This document shows positions 1 through 5,812 of a stretch of 21,032 bases of DNA, one piece after another. The notes beneath the pieces were generated by a model. That model ran no database searches and was not told where the DNA came from. It worked only from the letters and a program-made list of their open reading frames with translations. Numbering within the stretch: position 1 is the first letter of the stretch; the number at the start of each line of letters is the position of its first letter. This DNA comes from a virus, in the IMG/VR virus record IMGVR_UViG_3300030104_003299, positions 338 to 21,369 of that record, one strand, 5' to 3'. Position numbers and translations under genes: made by a program.

Positions 1-75
1 TTTATACAGGCACTCCCTGGACCAGCTGATGTTGCAGTTGGAACCAGACTTATGTTTGCTACAGAACTTAGATAG
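1..75 (+). CDS. 3' end of an unidentified, probably structural phage gene (partial)
   Basis: Reading frame 1 is open from the first base and stops at TAG 73-75, leaving the last 24 residues, which end in FATELR. The gene starts outside the window. The peptide is too short to assign a family. Its position directly before a run of virion-type genes on the same strand suggests a structural role, which is an inference only. Confidence 0.6.
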   Translation, partial: FIQALPGPADVAVGTRLMFATELR

Positions 76-86
76 TACTTATTATT

Positions 87-245
87 ATGGCTAAAGGAAA
101 AATGCCTCCACAGCTTCTTGAATATTTTAAGAACAAAAATAAAAAGAAAGAAGATGGTAGTGGAGAAAAAATGTCTGATAAAGAAAAGCGTAAAGAAGCT
201 TTAGAAAAAGCTAGAGAAGCTAAAAATAAAAAAGAGGACAAATAG
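87..245 (+). CDS. Small highly basic/charged protein (52 aa)
   Basis: An ATG at 87 opens a 52-codon frame ending at TAG 243-245. The product starts MAKGKMPPQLLEYF and continues as an almost uninterrupted Lys/Glu-rich helix (KNKNKKKEDG, then KEKRKEALEKAREAKNKKED). No Cys, signal peptide or membrane segment is visible. It sits 11 bases after the preceding stop and 38 bases before the next gene, in line with the structural operon. Small MAKGKMPP-type proteins are familiar to me from T4-like marine phages, but I know of no demonstrated role. Candidate roles are a virion-associated or nucleic-acid-binding peptide. The frame looks real because of its spacing, its codon use and its clean charge pattern. 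Confidence 0.6.
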   Translation: MAKGKMPPQLLEYFKNKNKKKEDGSGEKMSDKEKRKEALEKAREAKNKKEDK

Positions 246-283
246 TACTCACGCTAAAATAAATCTAAAAGAAGGACAGTAAA

Positions 284-1063
284 TTGGCATCTACCTCTAC
301 AAATAAACAACCTATGATGTTGGATAGACCAGCATCTACCAGTACTCTTGTAAGAACACAAACAGGACAACTATTCTCCACTAGTTTGTTACCAACATCA
401 ATCGGTAACGTAACTAAGATATTTGATGTTGACCAAGCGTTGACGGATACTCAAATTAGTGGTGCATATATTGATGAGATATTTATCAGATATACAAAGG
501 ATGTCAGTAGAGTTATTGATTCTGTAACAGCATCTGCAGCCACATATACTAGAGCTGCTGCAGTTTTGACTGTTACTTTGAATAATCATAATTTTAAAGT
601 AGGACAAAAACTATTCTTTGATACACAGTCTGGTGGAGCTCCAGTTGAAGAAGTTACTGTAACAGCTGTAACTGGCACTAATACCTTTACTGCAAATTCT
701 TCTGCTTCTGGAACTATAAATAATAGCAATGTAAATATTCAAAAACCTGTTGATTTTGTATTCTACTTAACGAATGTAACAACAGTGACAGGAACATCAC
801 AATTTCTACCTTTATTTGTTGCTAATGTTGAATCTATTCCAGCTGACCAGAGTTTTAGTTTAAGTGAAAAATTAATACTTCCTTTTATAAACTCACCTGT
901 AGTTCATTCAGGATCAGCTAACTTTGGTGGTACTAACACCAGTTTTGCTCCTAAGTTAAGAGGATTAATGTTACCTCGTGGATCAGGTTTACATGTAGGT
1001 ATCAGTGGTACAGGATCTCTTACTAATGGATTCTATGTGAATGTTCAAGGTGGATATTACTAA
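284..1063 (+). CDS. Beta-rich virion/tail-type structural protein (259 aa, TTG start)
   Basis: The frame starts at TTG 284, with an AGAAGGA ribosome-binding site about nine bases upstream. The first ATG (codon 11) has no comparable site, so TTG is preferred. The protein is Thr/Ser/Val/Asn-rich, lacks Cys and has no signal peptide or TM segment. Residues about 86-153 form a compact beta domain (TYTR..TVTL.NH.FKVGQ..FFDTQSG.. ending NVNIQ) that also occurs three times in the 768-residue protein two genes downstream. Flanking regions (VDFVFYLTNVT, KLRGLMLPRGSGLHVGISGTG) look like a virion beta-sandwich. The next gene starts two bases after its stop, so they are co-translated. The role is probably a tail, baseplate or neck-associated component. 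The exact T4 counterpart is not recognisable. Confidence 0.75.
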   Translation: MASTSTNKQPMMLDRPASTSTLVRTQTGQLFSTSLLPTSIGNVTKIFDVDQALTDTQISGAYIDEIFIRYTKDVSRVIDSVTASAATYTRAAAVLTVTLNNHNFKVGQKLFFDTQSGGAPVEEVTVTAVTGTNTFTANSSASGTINNSNVNIQKPVDFVFYLTNVTTVTGTSQFLPLFVANVESIPADQSFSLSEKLILPFINSPVVHSGSANFGGTNTSFAPKLRGLMLPRGSGLHVGISGTGSLTNGFYVNVQGGYY

Positions 1064-1065
1064 AG

Positions 1066-1458
1066 ATGAATAGAGAACCTAGAGAGATAGCTTCTTCTAT
1101 TAATAGACCAGTACCAGTTGTTGGTCAGTTCTTAGATGAAACAGGTGCTAAAGATGCTGCGATAGATTTTGCAAAGAATTTTGTAAAGAGTAGATTTAAT
1201 AAAAAAGATAATAACAATAATAAAGAAGAGACTCTTTTAGAAAATAATGAAAATCAAAATATTAGTGCTGTAGAAAAAACTAGAAATCTTTTAAATAGAA
1301 TTAATCAGACAGGATTAACAGCAGATCTTTCAGGTGTAGGTTTTGAGAAAACATTTGGTGATAAGAATCAGGGAATAAATACTACTATTTTTGGTAGACA
1401 GGATTTTGGAGCACCTGCACAATATGGTGCAAGAGTAGGTTTTAATTATAAGTTTTAG
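1066..1458 (+). CDS. Uncharacterised structural-operon protein with Asn/Lys-rich linker (130 aa)
   Basis: The ATG at 1066 lies two bases after the previous stop. The protein has three parts. The N-terminus (about 1-45) contains RPVPVVGQFLDETGAKDAAIDFAKNFVKSRF, reminiscent of a short amphipathic helix. An Asn/Lys/Glu-rich linker follows (about 46-65, KKDNNNNKEE). The C-terminal region (about 85-130) is Gly/Phe-rich and beta-like, with alternating aromatic residues and a terminal ARVGFNYKF. A terminal Phe after alternating hydrophobics resembles the last strand of outer-membrane beta-barrels, but there is no signal peptide and the protein is too short for a barrel, so I give this little weight. 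It is sandwiched between two virion-type genes, so a minor virion role is likely. Confidence 0.6.
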   Translation: MNREPREIASSINRPVPVVGQFLDETGAKDAAIDFAKNFVKSRFNKKDNNNNKEETLLENNENQNISAVEKTRNLLNRINQTGLTADLSGVGFEKTFGDKNQGINTTIFGRQDFGAPAQYGARVGFNYKF

Positions 1459-1462
1459 ATAA

Positions 1463-3769
1463 ATGCCAAGAAGAAGATCTGGTTTTGGTACTTCTTTTGA
1501 TAATTCTTTTAAAGGTTTTTCTGATGCTGTATTAAAGAAAGAAAAATCAAATCAAGGAGATTATACTGACATACCTTATCAGTTTGTTCCTTTGGGTCGT
1601 CAGGATGATTACAGTGAAGTCAGATTCTATGACTTTGATAGTACATGGTGTAGATGGAGAAGAGGATATGAACTCTATGTTATAACTCAACAGTATTTAG
1701 GATCATCTGCTACAGGCAGAAATACGAGAGGGGATTTTAGAATGTTCTTTACATTCCAATTTTTCCCAGGTCTTTTTGTACCCGTAAGAATATTTACTTT
1801 TCCCAGTGCCGGTAATGAAGAAGGAGAACATACAGTTGGGATACGTGATGCTAATAGTCTTAACCTTTATGATCTTGGTTTACCTATTGATTCTGTTAGA
1901 TATGTCACTGCAGCAAAAGCAGGAACATATAACAAGAATGGGGCTACTGTTACTATCACCTTGGTGGGACATGGATTACGTGTAGGAGAAAGTGCCTTCC
2001 TTGATTACACATCAGGAACTGCAGTTGATGAAACATTAACTATAACCTCTGTAACTGAAGATACTTTTACATGCACAAGTGCAGCTTCAATAACAACAGC
2101 TGGAACTGTAAATGTTAGACAGGAATTTGCAGATACAACAGAAGGATTTGCTGATACCAGATGGACAGAACAAAGAGTAAAGATAAGAAGTATGCCAACA
2201 CCAGTTACTTTATTAGCTGGAGAAAGACTTGTTGATCGTGTAATAGAAAGAGATCCAGGAGTTAGTGGAACATACTCTCAATCAAACAATACGATAACTG
2301 TTACTTGTGGATCGGCTCATGGATTATCTACAGGTAATCAAGTATTCCTGCAGATATCAACAGGTACTGCACGAATAGGACTATATAAAGTCATAGTTAC
2401 AAGTACTACACAATTTACAGTGGAATCGATTGCAAGCGTGACAACTAGTGGGAATGTAAATGTAATCAGGAGAATAAAGGGATTTGATTTTAATAACTAT
2501 GTAGGCAATACAGTTACTGGAGTTGATTTAGCCACTGAAGAAATATTATTTAAACGTGAGGAAAGTTATGGTGTCCAGTTTACTAACAATAGAGCAAAGA
2601 CAGTAGTTCCTGCACCTAGAGGTTTTCTTGCATCACAGAATAGATTCCTTACAACAGAAGTTAGATATCAATGTAATTGTCCAGATTTTATGCGTCGTAG
2701 AAAATTTAATTTGTATAAGGATTCAACTGATGACAGATTCCCTAATACAGGTATTGAAAGTGTTATTCCAGGTACACGTCAAGACAGAGAGGGCAATGTA
2801 ATTGATACTAGGGACAATATTGGAGTACATAATGATTTTGGATATGCTCCAACATCTAATTTTTATGAGATACCTGAATACAATGATGATCCAGAAGCTT
2901 CTCTTCCTGGTCTTTTATATTATCAAACACGTTGGTGTAAACATATCTATGCTGCTTTATGGTCTATGAAACATGATGAAGGTAATGATAAATTTTCTTT
3001 TGAAGGACGATATCAACAGAGCGGACCTAATGTAACAATAACTATTACCAATCATGGTTTGCTTTCTAATAAACGAGTAAGCATTGATTTTACAAGTGGT
3101 GATTTATTAGATGGACAATACGTAGTCAGTTCTGTTCCAGATGAAAATACAATTGTAATTGTTTATCCTTTCTCTGGAACAACTCAAGGAGATTGCACTG
3201 TTAGTAATTTAAGAATACATGAATATGTGGATACATGGTTGCTCGAACCAAATGATCAACCAGCTGGTAATGCTTTAGATAGATTTTATAAAAACTTTGA
3301 TAAAGAACAGGACAGAACTAAAAAAGCAGCTGAACGTATGGCACTTTTAGGTTATGGATTACCTTGGACAGGAAATAAAGATATTGAGTTTGGACAGAGA
3401 AATGCACCTGAAGAAGTAGCTCAATTCGATCCTACTCTTGTGACTATGAAACTTACAGACACCATTAGACGTGATAATGGAGAATTAAATCGTGATGGTC
3501 AGATATTAAATAATGCAGCTACTACATTAATGTCTATGCAAAAAGTTCTTAACTTAGATTTCGATTTAATAGAAGACGTACGTATTGGATTAGTTAACCA
3601 GCCACTCACTGACTTTACACCAGACTTTCAGTTCGGGGAAGTAGAAGGAGGTACATATCTAAATGGAGAAAGAATAACAGGTGTGGGTATAAGCTCTATG
3701 GATTGCTCAACTTATAATCCAGGTGTGGAGCAAACCATAAATGTAGATGCAGGACTCTATATAAATTAA
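1463..3769 (+). CDS. Large virion-type protein with three HGL beta repeats and a SWIM-like Cys/His motif (768 aa)
   Basis: The ATG at 1463 follows the previous stop by four bases. Three copies of a beta domain with the signature G.Y....VT(I/V)T...HGL..G are seen at about residues 154-219, 269-337 and 515-584; the same domain occurs in the 259-residue protein. Phage proteins with HGL repeats of this kind are often matched to the FCCH domain of ubiquitin-activating enzyme E1 in profile searches (background knowledge, not tested here). Between repeats 2 and 3 lie C404-N-C406-P-D-F and W-C492-K-H494-I-Y-A, which together give CxC...CxH, the SWIM zinc-finger pattern, with an 85-residue spacer. The N-terminal 140 residues are aromatic-rich (TWCRWRRGYELYV, FFTFQFFPGLF). 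The role is probably a tail or baseplate-associated virion protein; the metal site may be structural. No T4 equivalent is recognisable. Confidence 0.8.
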   Translation: MPRRRSGFGTSFDNSFKGFSDAVLKKEKSNQGDYTDIPYQFVPLGRQDDYSEVRFYDFDSTWCRWRRGYELYVITQQYLGSSATGRNTRGDFRMFFTFQFFPGLFVPVRIFTFPSAGNEEGEHTVGIRDANSLNLYDLGLPIDSVRYVTAAKAGTYNKNGATVTITLVGHGLRVGESAFLDYTSGTAVDETLTITSVTEDTFTCTSAASITTAGTVNVRQEFADTTEGFADTRWTEQRVKIRSMPTPVTLLAGERLVDRVIERDPGVSGTYSQSNNTITVTCGSAHGLSTGNQVFLQISTGTARIGLYKVIVTSTTQFTVESIASVTTSGNVNVIRRIKGFDFNNYVGNTVTGVDLATEEILFKREESYGVQFTNNRAKTVVPAPRGFLASQNRFLTTEVRYQCNCPDFMRRRKFNLYKDSTDDRFPNTGIESVIPGTRQDREGNVIDTRDNIGVHNDFGYAPTSNFYEIPEYNDDPEASLPGLLYYQTRWCKHIYAALWSMKHDEGNDKFSFEGRYQQSGPNVTITITNHGLLSNKRVSIDFTSGDLLDGQYVVSSVPDENTIVIVYPFSGTTQGDCTVSNLRIHEYVDTWLLEPNDQPAGNALDRFYKNFDKEQDRTKKAAERMALLGYGLPWTGNKDIEFGQRNAPEEVAQFDPTLVTMKLTDTIRRDNGELNRDGQILNNAATTLMSMQKVLNLDFDLIEDVRIGLVNQPLTDFTPDFQFGEVEGGTYLNGERITGVGISSMDCSTYNPGVEQTINVDAGLYIN

Positions 3770-3771
3770 AT

Positions 3772-4203
3772 ATGACTATACAGATTCAAACTAGAAGATC
3801 AAGTTTATTAAATGATAGACCAGTACCAACTCGAATAGCAGCTGGTGAACTTTGTGTGAACATAAACTCTGGAGATCCTGGACTGTTTTTTGCTGACAAT
3901 GTTGCTTCTCCCAGCACAGGTTTAATTAAAGTTGGTCCTATTCATGTAGGATCTACTCAACCTAATAATGCACCCACTGGATTTAATAGCTTTTCCAAAG
4001 GTGAATCATGGCTTGATACATCGAGTACAGAACTATTTAGAGTTCATGATGGAACTGATTGGCAATATTCAAAAGCAATAGCTTCTATAACTAATACAGG
4101 TTTTCCATCTAATCCAGTTAATGGTCAACTACATTTCATAGAGTCAACAACTACTCTTCATATTTATAGAACTAGCATCGGTGGATGGACTGCGATAAAT
4201 TAA
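3772..4203 (+). CDS. Small tail-fibre-type protein with RR..A..GEL.VN N-terminal motif (143 aa)
   Basis: The ATG at 3772 is two bases after the stop of the 768-residue gene. The start IQTRRSSLLNDRPVP followed by GELCVNINSGDPGLFFAD resembles the N-terminal fold of many phage fibre and tropism-determinant proteins, which typically read ..RRG....P..GELAVN....LF..D. The middle carries KGESWLDTSS..LFRVHDGTDW and the C-terminus NGQLHFIESTTTLHIYR..GGWTAIN, a repeated W-D-type beta pattern common in marine phage fibres. A second small frame starts inside its last codons. The probable role is a fibre-associated virion component. Compare the 136-residue product at 7749, which has a related N-terminus. 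Confidence 0.65.
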   Translation: MTIQIQTRRSSLLNDRPVPTRIAAGELCVNINSGDPGLFFADNVASPSTGLIKVGPIHVGSTQPNNAPTGFNSFSKGESWLDTSSTELFRVHDGTDWQYSKAIASITNTGFPSNPVNGQLHFIESTTTLHIYRTSIGGWTAIN

Positions 4204-4337
4204 AAGAAGAATGTAATTGTAAACATTGCATGAATGTAAAAGAACAAATTAAACAAGCAGGAAAACAATGGAATGAAAAAAATAAAACAAAAACAGATAT
4301 CTGGTTCAAAGGAAGTAGAGATAGAGGATTGCGATAG
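4185..4337 (+). CDS. Overlapping mini-gene encoding a Cys-rich 50-aa peptide
   Basis: An ATG at 4185 inside the last codons of the preceding gene opens a 50-codon frame ending at TAG 4335-4337. The product begins MDCDKLKEECNCKHCMN and has Cys at positions 3, 10, 12 and 15, spaced C-x6-CxCxxC, a plausible metal-binding knuckle. A Lys-rich tail with W40 and ending KGSRDRGLR follows. Only a weak GGTGG lies upstream, so translational coupling to the preceding gene (19-base overlap) would be needed. It fills a space otherwise without a gene. It could be spurious; the clustered cysteines and the tiled overlaps are the arguments for it. Confidence 0.4.
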   Translation: MDCDKLKEECNCKHCMNVKEQIKQAGKQWNEKNKTKTDIWFKGSRDRGLR

Positions 4338-4419
4338 AAATCTAATCAAACTTAATCTCAAAGCAGAGAAATGTAAGACACGTAAGAAAGCTATAAAAAT
4401 ATTATCTAAACTTACTTAG
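4273..4419 (+). CDS. Overlapping mini-gene encoding a basic 48-aa peptide
   Basis: The ATG at 4273 lies in another frame within the preceding mini-gene (65-base overlap) and is preceded by GCAGGAAA, with AGGA about ten bases upstream, a reasonable ribosome-binding site. The product reads MKKIKQKQISGSKEVEIEDCDR, then LIKLNLKAEKCKTRKKAIKILSKLT, a very basic amphipathic helix with two Cys. The stop (4417-4419) overlaps by eight bases the end of the convergent minus-strand gene. No family is recognised. A small nucleic-acid-binding or virion peptide is possible. Expression is unproven. Confidence 0.4.
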   Translation: MKKIKQKQISGSKEVEIEDCDRNLIKLNLKAEKCKTRKKAIKILSKLT

Positions 4420-4666
4420 AGTTCTGTTTAATCATTAACTCAAGGATTCTATCCAGTTTTTGATGGACTATATCCATCTCACGAATGAAATCCTGTTTCA
4501 ATACGTAACCACGTACCATGTCATCCTCCACACGATTAATTTCATCTTGCAACTTGTTAAATCTTCTCTGAATTTTATCATTGAATCCATTTAAAGATTT
4601 TATAACACCAGTGAAAGCTGCTAGTCCACTGGTCACGGCAATGGCAATAACTTCTGGGTCCATCAA
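4412..4666 (-). CDS. Small membrane-anchored coiled-coil protein (84 aa)
   Basis: This minus-strand frame runs from ATG 4666 to the stop at 4412. Residues about 5-25 (VIAIAVTSGLAAFTGVIKSL) form a short hydrophobic segment. The rest is a charged helix with heptad hydrophobics (IQRRFNKLQDEINRVEDDM, then FIREMDIVHQKLDRILELMI), so the architecture is an N-terminal membrane anchor plus a cytoplasmic or periplasmic coiled coil. It is the only leftward gene in the first 14.6 kb and lies between two rightward structural blocks. Similar small anchor-coil proteins occur beside tail or lysis genes in marine phages; I cannot tell a holin regulator from a virion or exclusion protein. The start may be either of the first two Met codons. 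Confidence 0.65.
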   Translation of the reverse strand: MMDPEVIAIAVTSGLAAFTGVIKSLNGFNDKIQRRFNKLQDEINRVEDDMVRGYVLKQDFIREMDIVHQKLDRILELMIKQNSK

Positions 4667-4713
4667 ATCTTTTGTTTTTCTTTACTTCTATTCTAAAGGA
4701 TTTAACAACTTAC

Positions 4714-4721
4714 AATAAATA
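4714..4721 (+). promoter_or_regulatory. Candidate T4-type late promoter upstream of the 176-aa gene
   Basis: AATAAATA at 4714-4721 matches the NATAAATA late-promoter motif described for T4-like cyanophages. It lies about 20 bases before the ATG at 4742, in the short gap after the divergent minus-strand gene, where the rightward fibre block needs a new start. The match is to a short AT-rich octamer in AT-rich DNA, so chance occurrence is a real possibility. Confidence 0.4.
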
Positions 4722-4741
4722 TATACAGATTTTGAATTTAG

Positions 4742-5272
4742 ATGTCTAATGCTGAAGCAAATGTAGAAGGTGCTGTAAAAGTTCTGGTAGATATATTAAC
4801 AGCTAATGGATTCACTAAAACTCGTTCTCCTTATGAAAATAATTTCCGAGGCTTAGTTGATGCAATATTAGATTTAAAAGAAGGATTTCCTACTTTTTCT
4901 CCAGCAGATCGTATTGGATTCAATGCAACTGCATTTGAAAATGTAACTGCAGGAGATGCCTTATTTATGCGTACTTCTGATGGTCAAGTAGGAAAAGCTA
5001 GTGCAGCTAATGGTACTTTAGAAAATGCGATTGTCATAGGTTTTGCTAATACCACTGTTACCGCTAATGGTACTGTGAAAGTAATAGTTGCAGGAACAAT
5101 AACCCTTTCAGGTCTAGATGCTGGAGATCTTTATTTTCTATCACCAACTACAGCTGGAGCCATCACTCTTACACCACCATCTAGTGCAGGGCAGGCAGTA
5201 ACCCGTGTAGGTGAAGCTGCCACGACAACTCAATTTGCTACTCACATAGAACCCCCAGTTCTTTTAAGATAA
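4742..5272 (+). CDS. Fibre-associated beta protein, first of a tandem paralogue pair (176 aa)
   Basis: This is the first gene of the rightward fibre block. After an N-terminal helix-like part (about 1-55, containing SPYENNFRGLVDAILDLKEGF) comes a beta domain: F.NVTAGDALFMRTSDGQVGKA, then IGFANTTV, then LDAGDLYFLSPTTAGAI, then GQAVTRVGEAATTTQF ending EPPVLLR. The pattern ..GDALY.R.SDG.VGKA...LDAGD.YFLS.T.G..T..PP....V..VGEA is a recurrent module in phage tail fibres and appears again in the next gene. The stop and the next start overlap as TAATG, so the pair is translationally coupled. There is no signal peptide, TM segment or Cys. The role is likely a tail-fibre or baseplate decoration; no enzyme motif is seen. 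Confidence 0.7.
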   Translation: MSNAEANVEGAVKVLVDILTANGFTKTRSPYENNFRGLVDAILDLKEGFPTFSPADRIGFNATAFENVTAGDALFMRTSDGQVGKASAANGTLENAIVIGFANTTVTANGTVKVIVAGTITLSGLDAGDLYFLSPTTAGAITLTPPSSAGQAVTRVGEAATTTQFATHIEPPVLLR

Positions 5273-5739
5273 TGGCAGGAGAAACTAACCACAGTCCTTA
5301 CGCTCCTAATTTTGAAGGTGTCGTAGGTGCTCTCCTTGATTTCAAGGATACATCACCATCTGACTCAGCATTTAAACTTTTTGGTGTAGAGTTAACTTGT
5401 TTTGAAGATGTGACTCAGGGAAACGCACTTTATATAAGAGCTAGTGATGGAAAGGTAGGTAAAGCAAGAGCAAACGGAACATTAGATGAAGCAACTGTCT
5501 TTGGTATTGCAGAGACTACAAAAACTACAGGAGAACTTGTAAGAACGATAGTGGTGGGCCAAGCAGCAGTATCACAGACTTTAGATGCTGGAGATCTCTT
5601 CTTCCTTTCAGCTACAACACCAGGTCATCTTACTAAAACTCCCCCTTCAGGTACAAATCAATTTGTGACTTTAGTAGGAGAAGCTCCCAATAATACAGAA
5701 TTGACTGTCAAAATAAGACGGCCTATTCGATTGGGATAA
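5272..5739 (+). CDS. Fibre-associated beta protein, second tandem paralogue (155 aa)
   Basis: The start overlaps the preceding stop (TAATG). The protein repeats the architecture of the preceding one: SPYAPNFEGVVGALLDFKD at the N-terminus, then CFEDVTQGNALYIRASDGKVGKA, VFGIAETTK, LDAGDLFFLSATTPGHLT and FVTLVGEAPNNTEL. Aligned motif by motif, the two proteins are clearly homologous but well diverged, so this is an old duplication rather than a recent one. A single Cys (in ELTCFEDV) is unlikely to bind metal. A 73-base spacer without a gene follows, which starts with the stop-proximal AT-rich stretch and ends with AGAAG before the next ATG. Confidence 0.7.
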   Translation: MAGETNHSPYAPNFEGVVGALLDFKDTSPSDSAFKLFGVELTCFEDVTQGNALYIRASDGKVGKARANGTLDEATVFGIAETTKTTGELVRTIVVGQAAVSQTLDAGDLFFLSATTPGHLTKTPPSGTNQFVTLVGEAPNNTELTVKIRRPIRLG

Positions 5740-5812
5740 AATTGTTAAAGATAAAATAGAAGAATAATAAAAGTTTTTTATTAGATAAGGAACTAACAGT
5801 AGTAATTAGAAG

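Noticed and set aside
258-265. AATAAATC upstream of the 259-residue gene as a late promoter
   Set aside because: It has one mismatch to the octamer, in AT-rich DNA with the neighbouring genes in line; no need for a new promoter is evident.
398-607. Minus-strand frame opposite the 259-residue gene
   Set aside because: It is a shadow of a strong plus-strand gene, with a Cys/Ile-rich composition and no ribosome-binding site.
4161-4168. TATAAATA on the minus strand inside the 143-residue gene
   Set aside because: It would drive transcription leftward into the body of plus-strand genes with no leftward gene downstream, so chance is more likely.
5766-5782. AATAAAA/TTTTATT hairpin in the 73-base gap before the 643-residue fibre
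   Set aside because: The stem is only AT pairs with a three-base loop and would be unstable; it is common by chance in AT-rich spacers.
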